DNA of 51,712 nt from JACPHD01 sp964431805 (GCA_964431805.1 CAYSKV010000008.1:1-51712); one strand, 5' to 3'; counted from the first letter of the stretch, positions 6,818-15,580 are shown. A program made the numbers and translations. Notes: generated by a model from the letters alone, not told the origin.

Positions 6818-6850
6818 AAGGCCAACCTTTTTAAAGGCTGGCCTTCTTTT
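6818..6850 (+). terminator. Intrinsic terminator after the unknown gene pair
   Basis: AAGGCCA (6818-6824) pairs with TGGCCTT (6839-6845), extended inside by CCTTT/AAAGG, and is followed by CTTTTTATTTT. Confidence 0.85.
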
Positions 6851-6918
6851 TATTTTAAAAATATTTTCCGCTCCGCTTAGGGCCGCTTTTTTAGAAAAAG
6901 CGGCGCAAAAATCGCTCG

Positions 6919-7055
6919 CAGAGAAAAATTTAGGAATTTATGCCAATAATTTCTAATAAAATTTTCAACTCCCCAGTCGCTCGCGAGCGACTGGCTCAAA
7001 CAAGAAAATTTTTTAAAGAAATTTTGCCATAAATTTTATCCTAAATTTTTCTAGG
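6919..7055. repeat. Large imperfect palindrome, about 137 bp
   Basis: The left arm runs GAGAAAAATTTAGGA...ATTTATGCCAA...ATTTCT...AAATTTTC and is mirrored by the right arm GAAAATTTT...AGAAATTTTGCCATAAAT...TCCTAAATTTTTCT. The centre is a perfect 22-bp inverted repeat, CCAGTCGCTCG/CGAGCGACTGG. Arms differ by a 4-base gap and a few mismatches. No gene is seen in 6796-7154; this palindrome and two terminators account for most of it. It resembles a MITE-like element. Confidence 0.75.
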
Positions 7056-7077
7056 CTCGCATATTATAATAAATAAA

Positions 7078-7107
7078 AACTATCAGTCTGTGCTGGTAGT
7101 TTTTTTA
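7078..7107. terminator. Bidirectional terminator between the convergent units
   Basis: AAACTA-t-CAG pairs with CTG-g-TAGTTT and is followed by TTTTTTT on the plus strand. On the minus strand the same hairpin is followed by TTTTTATTTATT, so it can also end the radA transcript, whose stop codon is at 7155. Confidence 0.75.
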
Positions 7108-7154
7108 TATAAAGATTAGATTATTTGTAAATTTTTATAGGTAATTAAAATATT

Positions 7155-8501
7155 TTATTTCGTAAAATATTTTATAATCTCGCTTAAATTTTTTATTTTA
7201 GTCAGTTTTATTTTTTTAGATGAGTAATCGCTTTGCGGAAGAATAGCTTTAATAAAACCTAACTTTTCAGCTTCATTTAATCTTTGCTCTAGTCGGCTGA
7301 TTTGCCTTATTTCTCCGCCTAGTCCGACTTCGCCTAGTATTATAGTTTTATTGCCTACAACCTGATTTAAAAGCGAAGAAGCGATCGCTAAACAAACCGC
7401 TAAATCAAGCCCTGGGTCGCTCGCGCGTAAGCCGCCGGTAACATTTAATATTACGTCTTGATTATTTAAATTTAAGCCGGCGCGTTTAGTTAAAACCGCG
7501 ATTAAAACTTGTAAACGATTTAAATCAAAACCCGAGGCTTTTCTTTGCGGATAACCGAAAACCGTTTTCGTAACTAAAGCTTGGACTTCAATTAAAAATG
7601 GCCGCGTGCCTTCCATAATGCAGCTTATGACCGAGCCGGTAAAATTTTGGTTTGGCTCTATGAAAATTGAAGAAGGATTAGTTATTTCTTTAAAGCCGGT
7701 CGCAGTCATTTCAAAAACGCCGATTTCGTTAATTGAACCAAAGCGATTTTTAACAGCGCGTAAAATGCGGTAGCCATGATTAGTTTCAGCTTCTAAATAA
7801 AGCACAGTATCAACAATATGCTCTAGCGATTTCGGCCCGGCCAAAGAACCGTCTTTAGTAATATGTCCTATTAAAATAATGGCAATATTGTTAGCTTTGG
7901 CCGCTTCTAAAAAATTAACTGCCGCGCCGCGAATTTGGTTTATATTTCCTGGTTCGCCGGCGATACTAGAAGAATAAATAGTCTGGATTGAATCAATTAT
8001 AACTAAAGCCGGTTTAAGTTCTTTAATTGTAGCGACAATTTTTTCCGCGTTAGTCTCATTTAAAAATTTTATATTATCAGCTTTAATGCTTAGCCGGTCA
8101 AGTCTGGTTTTTATTTGATTGGCTGATTCTTCACCACTGCAATAGATTACTTGGCTGTTTCTGCTAATGGCATCGGCGGTTTGGGCCACTAAAGTTGATT
8201 TGCCTATTCCTGGTTCGCCGCCTAAAAGTATGAGAGAGCCGGGCATAATACCATCTCCTAAAACTCTATCTAATTCTTTTATATTAGTAATTAGGCGTTG
8301 GTCTTCTTTTTTTGCGTTTATTTTTTTTAAGTCAATAATTTCAGCCGGGCTTACCGTTACCATTTTATCAGTAGTTTTTTGATCAACGGTTTGCATTTGT
8401 AAGGTTCCCCAGCCGCCGCATTCTAAACAACGCCCACTCCATTTCGGGGATTGGGCGTCGCAGGCGGAACAAACATAAATTGTTTGAACTTTATTCGTCA
8501 T
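7155..8501 (-). CDS. radA: DNA repair protein RadA (Sms)
   Basis: 448 residues, the normal length. The N-terminus carries the four-cysteine zinc finger (C11, C14, C25, C28). A RecA-like ATPase follows, with Walker A GGEPGIGKST (about 94-103) and the RadA-specific KNRFG motif (in AVKNRFGSINEIG). The C-terminal third is the Lon-like domain (LNVTGGLRASDPGLDLAV, GEVGLGGEIR). RadA promotes branch migration during recombination and repair in the cytoplasm. It ends near a bidirectional terminator and lies 10 nt downstream of the beta-propeller gene on the same strand, so the two may share a transcript. Confidence 0.97.
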   Translation of the reverse strand: MTNKVQTIYVCSACDAQSPKWSGRCLECGGWGTLQMQTVDQKTTDKMVTVSPAEIIDLKKINAKKEDQRLITNIKELDRVLGDGIMPGSLILLGGEPGIGKSTLVAQTADAISRNSQVIYCSGEESANQIKTRLDRLSIKADNIKFLNETNAEKIVATIKELKPALVIIDSIQTIYSSSIAGEPGNINQIRGAAVNFLEAAKANNIAIILIGHITKDGSLAGPKSLEHIVDTVLYLEAETNHGYRILRAVKNRFGSINEIGVFEMTATGFKEITNPSSIFIEPNQNFTGSVISCIMEGTRPFLIEVQALVTKTVFGYPQRKASGFDLNRLQVLIAVLTKRAGLNLNNQDVILNVTGGLRASDPGLDLAVCLAIASSLLNQVVGNKTIILGEVGLGGEIRQISRLEQRLNEAEKLGFIKAILPQSDYSSKKIKLTKIKNLSEIIKYFTK

Positions 8502-8511
8502 CTATAGAGAA

Positions 8512-9756
8512 TTATTTTAATTTTATTTTATTTATTTTTTCCGTATTAGTGTCGGTGAAGTAGAGGTAATAACCATTTTCAGAAACAACTAAATTAGACA
8601 TGGTAAAATCGCCTTCTGGTATGGCCACTAATTTTTTTAAACCGGTTTGAGTGTCAATTTTATATAAATTATCTTTAGTGTTTTTAGCTAAGTCGGGGAA
8701 AAGTCCGGCGCCTTCTTCAAGACTTTCAGGTACGGCGCAATAAATTTCAGTTGCCGAGGAAAAGACACATTTATTTGCCCAGGTTTGGATATCAAGCTTA
8801 TTTCTACCCGTGCCGATACTTTCGCCCTGGGCGTTAGCTATCCAAAGTTCTGGTTTTAAATCACTGGCGCTTGAATAAACGCTATAAAGCAAATTATTGC
8901 CTTTAGGCGACCATTTAGGTTCAAAACCTCGACCCTCAATCGTTAAAGCTTTAAAATTTTCATTATTCAAGCCAACAAAATAAACTTTCTGTTGATCAAA
9001 ATTAACCCCTTCAGTATACATAGCTACGGTTTGGTTATTCGGCGACCAGGAAGGATAGACCGTATCATCTTTATCTCCTAAAGCAGCTATTCTTTGCGCC
9101 GAGGTGCCTTCATCATTAATAACAGCTAGCCAGCGGTTATTTGTATCATCGGCCATACTCTTCAAAACAATTTTTGAACCATCGGATGAAAAATCAAAAT
9201 CCTCCCAATGTTTAGGCAAGCTGATTTGTTTGTTGCTATTAAAATCATAAATAATTTTTGACTGATCAGGATATTCTAAAATGGCTTTATTTTTAGTTGG
9301 CGACCAGATAATTTTTTCCACGTCGTGAAAAACCGTATCAGACAGCGAGCTAATCTGCCCATCTTTATTTATACGGTAAAATTTACCGTCTTGTTTATTG
9401 TAATATTGCAAATCGTTGCCGTTAGTTGATAAAGTCGCTGCTAAACTTGGCGCTTGATTTAATTCAGTGGTTTGAGTTAAACCGCCAGAAGCCACCGCGC
9501 TACCTTGAGCCGTCTGTCCAGTACCATCAGGCAGGCCTTCAACTGGCTGTCCGGAAGGTGTGGTTTGACCGGTGCCTGGTTGAGCCACTGGCAAACCGCC
9601 TTGAGTGCTAGTCGCGATCGGCTCTTCTTTAGTAGGAGCAGTAGGAGTTGGGCTTGTTTTAAAAAACAGCGCGTAAAGCAGATAGCCTAAAATAAAAACA
9701 ATTAAAATAAAGCCAATTACGATAAAAATTTTTTTGTACTTTTCCCAAAAATTCAT
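8512..9756 (-). CDS. Membrane-anchored TolB/PD40-like beta-propeller protein
   Basis: 414 residues. An N-terminal membrane anchor (about 10-32, IFIVIGFILIVFILGYLLYAL) without a lipobox is followed by a Pro/Thr/Gly-rich linker (about 35-95) and a repeat domain. That domain has recurring WSP-N/K motifs (IIWSPTKNKAIL, PSWSPNNQTVAMY, PKWSPKGNNLLYS), the signature of PD40/TolB-type propeller blades. It is probably exported with the propeller outside the cell. Similar proteins occur in Patescibacteria near pilus or repair genes; the ligand is unknown. It starts 159 nt from the divergent pilM operon. The fold is confident; a TolB function in Tol-Pal transport is not implied. Confidence 0.8.
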   Translation of the reverse strand: MNFWEKYKKIFIVIGFILIVFILGYLLYALFFKTSPTPTAPTKEEPIATSTQGGLPVAQPGTGQTTPSGQPVEGLPDGTGQTAQGSAVASGGLTQTTELNQAPSLAATLSTNGNDLQYYNKQDGKFYRINKDGQISSLSDTVFHDVEKIIWSPTKNKAILEYPDQSKIIYDFNSNKQISLPKHWEDFDFSSDGSKIVLKSMADDTNNRWLAVINDEGTSAQRIAALGDKDDTVYPSWSPNNQTVAMYTEGVNFDQQKVYFVGLNNENFKALTIEGRGFEPKWSPKGNNLLYSVYSSASDLKPELWIANAQGESIGTGRNKLDIQTWANKCVFSSATEIYCAVPESLEEGAGLFPDLAKNTKDNLYKIDTQTGLKKLVAIPEGDFTMSNLVVSENGYYLYFTDTNTEKINKIKLK

Positions 9757-9837
9757 GAAGTTTATATTAAAGATGATGTTTTTGTTAAATTATAATTTTA
9801 TGGTATAATAATAATGAAAAGTTATTCAGCCAAACCT

Positions 9838-9874
9838 TTGATTCTTTGGTGGTATTATTATATAATTGTATAAT
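9838..9874 (+). promoter_or_regulatory. Promoter region of the pilMNO operon
   Basis: TTGATT (9838-9843), a 17-bp spacer and TATAAT (9861-9866), with a second TATAAT at 9869-9874. A further TGGTATAAT (9802-9809) upstream is an extended -10. The leader to the ATG at 9916 is about 40 nt. Confidence 0.55.
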
Positions 9875-9915
9875 ATAATGGGGTTAGTGTCAAAATTAAA
9901 TTTTATTTTTATTAT

Positions 9916-10947
9916 ATGAGTTTATTTCCCTCTAATAAGAGCTATTTAGGTATAGATATAGGTAGCTCAAGCATTAAAATTGTTGAATTAAAAAATCAAG
10001 GCGGTAAGGCCATGCTAGCCAGCTATGGTTTTAGTGAAAATCTTGATGATTTAGATCAGGCTAGCCCGGAAAAATTAGCTGCTATTATAAATAAAATATG
10101 TTCTAACGCCGGCATGGTTAGCCGCAAAGCTGTTTCAGCTTTGCCAACTTTTTCAGTTTTTTCTTCAATTATAAATTTAACTGGCGTTAGTAAAAAAGAC
10201 TTGCCGTCGGCGATTAATTGGGAGGCAAAAAAAGTTATTCCCTTGCCCCCAGAAGAAATGATTTTAGATTGGAAAAAAATTGAAAGTCCGGATCAAAAAT
10301 CCGATAAAAATATTAAAGTTCTATTAACCGGAGCTCCGCGGACTTTAGTTAAACGTTATATAGAAATTTTTAAACATGCCCAAATAAATTTATTAAGCCT
10401 AGAAACAGAAACTTTTGCTTTAGTTAGATCGCTTTTGGGCAATGATAAATCAACGGTGATGATGGTGGAGATAGGCGCTAAAACGACCAGTTTCGCGATT
10501 ATTGATCAAAGCATCCCAACCCTAAATAGAAGTATTGATATTGGCGGTTGGACGATTACTCAGGCGATTAGCCATAGTTTAAATATTGGTTTAGAAAGAG
10601 CCGAGCAATTTAAATATGATTTAGGCGTAAGCTCATTCGCTTCGGCTGATAATGCCATACCTAAAACGATTATTGAAAGTATTTCGCCGATAGTTAATGA
10701 AATAAAGTACGCCTTAAATTTATTTGAAAATAAAAATAATAAAAAAGTTGATAAAATTGTTTTAACCGGCGGTTCGGCTTTATTAATAAATTTTACTGAT
10801 TATTTATCAAAAATTTTAAATATAAATGTAGTGGCCGGCAATCCTTGGTCAACGGTTTCTTATCCATTAGATTTAAAGCCGCTATTAGACGAGATTGCTC
10901 CGCGCATGGCCATCGCGATTGGTTTAGCGCTTAGAGAAATGGAATAA
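9916..10947 (+). CDS. pilM: Type IV pilus assembly protein PilM (actin-like ATPase)
   Basis: 343 residues of the PilM/FtsA/actin fold. The phosphate-1 loop is YLGIDIGSSSIKIVEL (about 10-25), a second nucleotide-site segment is MMVEIGAKTTSFAII, and the adenosine motif is IVLTGGSALL near the C-terminus. PilM is a cytoplasmic ring-forming protein that binds the N-terminus of PilN and couples the PilB motor to the inner-membrane alignment complex. First gene of pilM-pilN-pilO, with a promoter upstream and 12 nt to pilN. Confidence 0.95.
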   Translation: MSLFPSNKSYLGIDIGSSSIKIVELKNQGGKAMLASYGFSENLDDLDQASPEKLAAIINKICSNAGMVSRKAVSALPTFSVFSSIINLTGVSKKDLPSAINWEAKKVIPLPPEEMILDWKKIESPDQKSDKNIKVLLTGAPRTLVKRYIEIFKHAQINLLSLETETFALVRSLLGNDKSTVMMVEIGAKTTSFAIIDQSIPTLNRSIDIGGWTITQAISHSLNIGLERAEQFKYDLGVSSFASADNAIPKTIIESISPIVNEIKYALNLFENKNNKKVDKIVLTGGSALLINFTDYLSKILNINVVAGNPWSTVSYPLDLKPLLDEIAPRMAIAIGLALREME

Positions 10948-10959
10948 TAAATTTTATTT

Positions 10960-12195
10960 ATGTCAGATATTAATTTTTTAAACAACCAAAAACGCAGCAA
11001 CGATCAAAAGCCTAAAGATAATAAAGAGGAGTTGGCTTGGTCTAGCCCTGAAAAAGAGATAAAAAATTCCAAGAGCTCTCCTTTTTCATTTTTTTCGTCT
11101 TTAAAAAAACAGAATAATAAAAGTTCTATAGCGGCGCCAGATAAAAATAAAATTAAGCAATCACGTGAAGAAATTTTAGGCTTAATTAAGCATCATGAAA
11201 ATTCAAAACCGCCGGTAAAAGAAAATAAAAAAAGTTTTTTTTCAACTTTAGGTGAAAAATTTAAGAAGAAGCCGGCGCCAAAAGAAATTTTAATTGATTA
11301 TCAGAAAGTTTTTAAGCAGGAAAAAGAGCATAAAAATCAAATTGGTCAGTTTAATCTTAAGCCAGTTGAAAATAAAGCCGCTTCTTCTTCCGTAAAATCA
11401 GAAAATAATCTTTTAAATAAATTTAATAATTTACTTAAAGATAAAAAAATTTCTGCGATTGACCAAAAAAAGGAACAACCTAAAATAGTTGGGCCAATTA
11501 AAGTTGAAGAAGTAAAACCAGCAGAAATAAAAAGGGCGGAGCCAGTTGCGAAAAAAGAAGAAAATAAACCAGAAATTAAAGAAATTAAAACCGAAAAATT
11601 AGAAGAGGTTAAACAAGATGAAACCAAATATCGTGTTATAGAAACTAACCTTATCAAAGGAGAGTTAGTAACTTTTTTTGATTGGCGCTCTAAAATTTTT
11701 GTTACATTAAGCGCGATTCTGCTACCGCTTTTTGTTGTGGTAATTTTTTATTATGGTTTAACTTTTTATCAGAAGAGCCAGCAAGCTAAAAATTTAGCTC
11801 AGTTGCAAAAATTTTCTGAGCTTGAGCAAGATATTAAAAAAGAAGAATCTAATTTAAAAGAAATTATTGATTTTCAGGCTAAACTTAAGATAGTTTCCCA
11901 AATTTTTAGTCAACATATTTATTGGACCAACTTTTTTAAATTTTTAGAAGACAATACTATAAAAGATGTTTATTTCGTAAATTTTGAAGGTGATACTAGT
12001 GGTAATTATGCCATGGATGCCGTGACTACTAATTATAGTAGCATCGCCGAACAAGTTAATGTTTTTAAGAAAAACGCAAAAATTTCTGCCGTTTTGGCCG
12101 AAGGAGGAGAGATGATCGCAGGCAACGAAAAAAATAAATCTTTAGTGAAATTTATTTTAAATTTTTCTATTGCAAAAAATATTTTTATTGAGTGA
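10960..12195 (+). CDS. pilN: PilN-like pilus assembly protein with a long disordered N-terminus
   Basis: 411 residues. About 220 N-terminal residues are low-complexity and rich in K, E, P and S, begin with MSDINFLNNQKR (PilN proteins start with an INLLP-type PilM-binding motif), and are otherwise unlike the family. A membrane helix follows (about 243-269, VTLSAILLPLFVVVIFYYGL), then a coiled coil and a periplasm-side ferredoxin-like domain with the PilN-type segment IYWTNFFKFLEDN. Usual PilN is about 180-200 residues, so the cytoplasmic extension is the odd feature. Assignment rests on position between pilM and pilO and on the C-terminal half. Confidence 0.8.
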   Translation: MSDINFLNNQKRSNDQKPKDNKEELAWSSPEKEIKNSKSSPFSFFSSLKKQNNKSSIAAPDKNKIKQSREEILGLIKHHENSKPPVKENKKSFFSTLGEKFKKKPAPKEILIDYQKVFKQEKEHKNQIGQFNLKPVENKAASSSVKSENNLLNKFNNLLKDKKISAIDQKKEQPKIVGPIKVEEVKPAEIKRAEPVAKKEENKPEIKEIKTEKLEEVKQDETKYRVIETNLIKGELVTFFDWRSKIFVTLSAILLPLFVVVIFYYGLTFYQKSQQAKNLAQLQKFSELEQDIKKEESNLKEIIDFQAKLKIVSQIFSQHIYWTNFFKFLEDNTIKDVYFVNFEGDTSGNYAMDAVTTNYSSIAEQVNVFKKNAKISAVLAEGGEMIAGNEKNKSLVKFILNFSIAKNIFIE

Positions 12196-12206
12196 TTTAT
12201 TGTCTA

Positions 12207-12887
12207 ATGATTATGGATATTAAAAAAAATTCGTCGATTGGCGAAGCAGAAAATAAAGACAAGATGAAATTGGTTAAAGCTAGAACCAATCTGTTTTTAA
12301 TGGATTATTTTAATTTTATAATTTTTGCTTTAGCCGCAGTTATTATGTTGGTCGGCTTATTTATTTTCGTTTACCCTAAATATCAACAAATTCATAAAGA
12401 AAATGAAGAAATTCAAAATAATTTGCAAGTTGAATATGAAGCTAAATTTAATTATTTAAGTTCCATCCGCGACTTAAAAGAAATATACCAGCTAATCAGC
12501 GATAAGGATAAGTCTAAAATTAATAGCATGCTACCAACCAATAGAGATACTAGCGTAATAATTGCTGAAATTGAATCTATTGCTACAAAAAATGGCGTTA
12601 TTTTAAATTCAATTCAAACTATAACCCAAGAAACTAGCAGTAAAACTAATAGCAGATCAGAAACTAAAAGTGATAAAGCGTCGCTAGCCGGAATTTTTAA
12701 TCAATCGCCTCAAGGGGTCGGATCGATAAAAATAGAAGTTAAATTAAGTTCTGTTAATTATCAGGTTTTAAAAAATATAATTAAGACTTTTGAAAATAAT
12801 TTACGAATTTTTGATATAGCTATGGTAAATTTTAATGTTAATAAAAAAGAAGCGCTTTTTACTATTTATAGTTATTATTTTCAATAA
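12207..12887 (+). CDS. pilO: PilO-like pilus assembly protein
   Basis: Cytoplasmic N-terminus, one membrane helix (FIIFALAAVIMLVGLFIFVYP), coiled coil (KYQQIHKENEEIQNNLQVEYEAKF), then a ferredoxin-like domain beginning at the family-typical LPTNRDTSVIIAEIESIATKNGV. PilO pairs with PilN outside the inner membrane and links the motor to the pilus channel. The frame opens at GTG 12192, overlapping the pilN stop, but ATG 12207 or 12213 is more likely; 12207 is used. A serine-rich stretch (SSKTNSRSETKSDK) interrupts the domain. Confidence 0.8.
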   Translation: MIMDIKKNSSIGEAENKDKMKLVKARTNLFLMDYFNFIIFALAAVIMLVGLFIFVYPKYQQIHKENEEIQNNLQVEYEAKFNYLSSIRDLKEIYQLISDKDKSKINSMLPTNRDTSVIIAEIESIATKNGVILNSIQTITQETSSKTNSRSETKSDKASLAGIFNQSPQGVGSIKIEVKLSSVNYQVLKNIIKTFENNLRIFDIAMVNFNVNKKEALFTIYSYYFQ

Positions 12888-12908
12888 AAATTGGTTTTTG
12901 CAAAATTT

Positions 12909-13280
12909 ATGCTAGTTTTAAAAAAAATATCAACAAAAAAATTAATAATTTATATTGCCGTTATTATTTTTATGATTTTGGGCACAATGTTTATGTTGTA
13001 CCAAAATAAAAAGTTAACTGAATATAAAATAAACAACCCAAACGCTTCGGCTACGTCAAGCGATGTCGCAAATCTTCCATCGGGCGGTTCTGGTAATATT
13101 GAAGTTTCTAATAATCAAAAAGCAGAAGAATTTAACAGGGCCGCAAAAAAACTTAAGCAAAATAGTGATTTTAATTTAGATATTTTTTCCAACGATAAAT
13201 TTAAAAATTTGCAAGAATCAACGTTTGTTATAAAGGCGCAGTCAGAAGTTGGTAAAAGAGATCCTTTTAATCCAAATTAA
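12909..13280 (+). CDS. Small single-pass protein with a PilP/GspC-like C-terminal tail
   Basis: About 123 residues from ATG 12909 (an upstream TTG at 12891 is possible). One membrane helix (KLIIYIAVIIFMILGTMFML) is followed by a flexible region. The C-terminus VGKRDPFNPN matches the GRRDPF motif seen in PilP and GspC linkers that contact the alignment complex. It sits between pilO and pilB with only 2 nt before pilB, the position pilP takes in classical pilMNOP operons. The PilP beta domain is missing, so it is a PilP-like alignment protein at most. Confidence 0.65.
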   Translation: MLVLKKISTKKLIIYIAVIIFMILGTMFMLYQNKKLTEYKINNPNASATSSDVANLPSGGSGNIEVSNNQKAEEFNRAAKKLKQNSDFNLDIFSNDKFKNLQESTFVIKAQSEVGKRDPFNPN

Positions 13281-13282
13281 TT

Positions 13283-15022
13283 ATGAATAAGTTAGAGGAA
13301 CTTATAAATTTATTAGTTCAAAATAAATTAATAACAACCGAAAAGTTGGCTGAATTACAGAAATTGGCCGAATATGCGAAGAAGCCAGAAGAAACGCTTG
13401 TGGCCAGTGGTTTATTTGATATTGAAGATTTTACAGAACTTAAAGCTAAAGTTTATCATTTTAATTATAAAAATTTAGCAGGAGTAAAAATCGCTGATCA
13501 AGTATTAAATTTAATTCCAGCCGAAGTAGCTGAAAATTATAAAATTATTTGTTTTGAAGTTGCTCAGGGAAAAATGAAAGTTGGTATGGTTGATCCAGGA
13601 AACTTTAAAGCCATAGAAGCTATAGATTTTTTAGCTAAAGAGCAAAATTTACAGCCAGATTATTTTTTTATTTCACTACCAGGTTTTAATAATGCCTTAA
13701 AATATTACAAAACTTTAGGTAAAGAAGTTTCCAAGGCTTTAAAAACTAAAGAAGAAGAGGAAACTTTAGAGCGTGCTAAAAGAAAGGATGAGCAAAAAGA
13801 AGTTGAAGAAATTACTAAATCAGCTCCGGTATCAAAGATAGTTTCTGTAATTATCAGGCATGCGGTTGAGGGGCGAGCCTCAGATATTCATATTGAACCA
13901 ATGCAGAATGAAAGCCGAGTAAGATATAGAATAGATGGTATTTTACATAATTCATTAGTTTTACCGAAAAGCGTTCATGGAGCTATTGTTAGCAGAATTA
14001 AAGTTTTAGCCAATTTAAAGCTAGATGAAACCAGAATGCCTCAAGACGGCCGAATCAGAATAAATATTGACGACAAAGAAATAGATTTAAGAATTTCCGT
14101 TATGCCGTTATTAGAAGAAGAAAAGGTAGTAATGAGAATTTTGGATGTAAGTAGAGGCGCGCCAACTTTAGAAGAACTTGGATTTATGGCCAGCGGTCTT
14201 AAAATTATTAAAACAAACTTGAAGAAAACTGACGGAATGCTTTTAGTAACAGGTCCAACTGGTTCAGGTAAATCAACTACTTTATTTTCAATTTTAACCG
14301 GTTTAAATAAAGAGGGAATAAATATTTCTACCCTAGAAGATCCGGTTGAATATTTTATACAAGGCGTAAATCAGTCGCAAGTTAAACCGGAAATTGGTTT
14401 TACTTTTGCTTCAGGACTACGTTCTCTTTTACGCCAAGACCCGAACATTGTAATGGTTGGAGAAGTTAGAGACAATGAAACGGCTGAATTAGCTATTCAT
14501 GCCAGTTTAACCGGCCACTTTGTCTTATCAACTTTACACACTAACGACGCTATAGGCGCTATTCCTAGACTTTTAGATATGGCGGTAGAGCCTTTTCTTT
14601 TGGGCTCTACTTTAAATTGTATATTAGCCCAAAGGTTGGGTAGAAAAATTTGCGAACACTGCAAAGAAGAACATAAATTACCAGACGATGTTATGGATGA
14701 CATAAAAAAGGAATTAGCTATTACGCCCCAACCAGCACTCAAAGAGATGATACCTGATTTTGATTTGAAAAAAATAAAATTTTATAAAGGCAAAGGTTGC
14801 ACTCATTGTGGCGGTATTGGTTATGCCGGTAGAATTGCTTTAGCCGAAGTGCTTGATGTTAATGATAAAATAAAAGAAATTATTATTAATAATAAAGCTA
14901 ATTTAACGATTGATGATTTAGTTAAAAATCAAAATTTTATTACTATGAAACAGGACGGTATTATGAAAGCTCTATTAGGCCTAACTACCATGGAAGAAGT
15001 ATTAAGAACAATTCACGTTTAA
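13283..15022 (+). CDS. pilB: Type IV pilus assembly ATPase PilB (GspE family)
   Basis: 579 residues, full length. The N-terminal GspE_N domain (about 1-150) contains the KIGEVLV-like PEETLVASGLFD region. The motor has SDIHIEP (about 205), Walker A GPTGSGKST, the Asp box LEDPVEYF, Walker B PNIVMVGEVRDNETAELA, and the His box GHFVLSTLHTND. A CxxC...CxxC zinc site (CEHC, CTHC) and the AGRIALAEVL segment complete the extension-motor signature. It powers pilus polymerisation at the cytoplasmic face. All catalytic motifs are intact, in contrast to the neighbouring PilT. Confidence 0.97.
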   Translation: MNKLEELINLLVQNKLITTEKLAELQKLAEYAKKPEETLVASGLFDIEDFTELKAKVYHFNYKNLAGVKIADQVLNLIPAEVAENYKIICFEVAQGKMKVGMVDPGNFKAIEAIDFLAKEQNLQPDYFFISLPGFNNALKYYKTLGKEVSKALKTKEEEETLERAKRKDEQKEVEEITKSAPVSKIVSVIIRHAVEGRASDIHIEPMQNESRVRYRIDGILHNSLVLPKSVHGAIVSRIKVLANLKLDETRMPQDGRIRINIDDKEIDLRISVMPLLEEEKVVMRILDVSRGAPTLEELGFMASGLKIIKTNLKKTDGMLLVTGPTGSGKSTTLFSILTGLNKEGINISTLEDPVEYFIQGVNQSQVKPEIGFTFASGLRSLLRQDPNIVMVGEVRDNETAELAIHASLTGHFVLSTLHTNDAIGAIPRLLDMAVEPFLLGSTLNCILAQRLGRKICEHCKEEHKLPDDVMDDIKKELAITPQPALKEMIPDFDLKKIKFYKGKGCTHCGGIGYAGRIALAEVLDVNDKIKEIIINNKANLTIDDLVKNQNFITMKQDGIMKALLGLTTMEEVLRTIHV

Positions 15023-15030
15023 TTAAACTT

Positions 15031-15174
15031 TGAAAACTTTTTTAGAAAAAGTTTTCACCCTAAAGGGTATAAACAATACTTTTCCCGCCTAAGCGGGATA
15101 AACAAAAAATATAACGTATCAAATAAAATTTAATAGCGAGTAAAACTCTACGGCCATTAAATTTTTATTTGATA
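15031..15174 (+). repeat. Multi-hairpin dispersed element, copy 1 (upstream of the response regulator)
   Basis: Four hairpins in series: A, TGAAAACTTTTT/AAAAAGTTTTCA (15031-15057); B, ACCCTAAAGGGT (15057-15068); C, CCCGC-CTAA-GCGGG (15084-15097); a conserved linker ATAAACAAAAAATATAAC; and D, TATCAAATAAAATTTAAT (15117-15134) with its complement (15156-15174). D is capped by GC, GAG-TAAAA-CTC and a TACG bulge. It ends 8 nt before the ATG at 15183. Copies 2 and 3 are at 27599-27724 and 33318-33455. Confidence 0.85.
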
Positions 15175-15182
15175 ATAACTAT

Positions 15183-15563
15183 ATGGTAAAAGATAAAATA
15201 AAAATTCTTTTAATTGAAGATGATTCGTTTTTATTAAGTATGTATGCCACTAAATTTGAAATAGAAAATTTTAAAGTTATTATGGCTGAAGATGGAGATA
15301 AGGGTGTTCGTTTGGCCGCAAAAGAAATGCCAGACATAATTCTTTTGGATGTTCTTTTGCCTAAAATGAATGGTTTTGAAGTTTTAGGTGAAATAAAATC
15401 TGATCCAAAAACTGCCAAGATTCCAGTAATACTTTTAACTAATTTAAGCCAGAAAGATGAAATTGATAAAGGTTTAAAAATGGGAGCGGCCGATTATTTA
15501 ATTAAAGCCCATTTTATGCCATCAGAGGTAGTGGATAAAATAAAGAAATTGTTAAATTTATAA
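15183..15563 (+). CDS. CheY-like response regulator receiver protein
   Basis: 126 residues, a single receiver domain without output domain. The acidic pocket E12-D13-D14, phosphoacceptor D56 (ILLDVLLPK), T86 (ILLTNLS) and K108 (YLIKAH) are all present. It lies between pilB and pilT, as PilG/PilH-type regulators do, and would modulate pilus extension or retraction by protein contact. No histidine kinase is in the window. Copy 1 of the multi-hairpin element occupies nearly all its upstream region. Confidence 0.95.
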   Translation: MVKDKIKILLIEDDSFLLSMYATKFEIENFKVIMAEDGDKGVRLAAKEMPDIILLDVLLPKMNGFEVLGEIKSDPKTAKIPVILLTNLSQKDEIDKGLKMGAADYLIKAHFMPSEVVDKIKKLLNL

Positions 15564-15580
15564 AATATGTAAAGTTTGTG

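Noticed and set aside
6651..6956. Coding region overlapping the unknown gene at 6394
   Set aside because: It runs through the terminator at 6818-6850 and into the palindrome, with no initiation signals; it is a shadow frame.
12193..12195. Alternative genetic code with UGA as glycine
   Set aside because: UGA ends clearly complete genes (12193-12195, 28335-28337) and does not appear inside conserved motifs.
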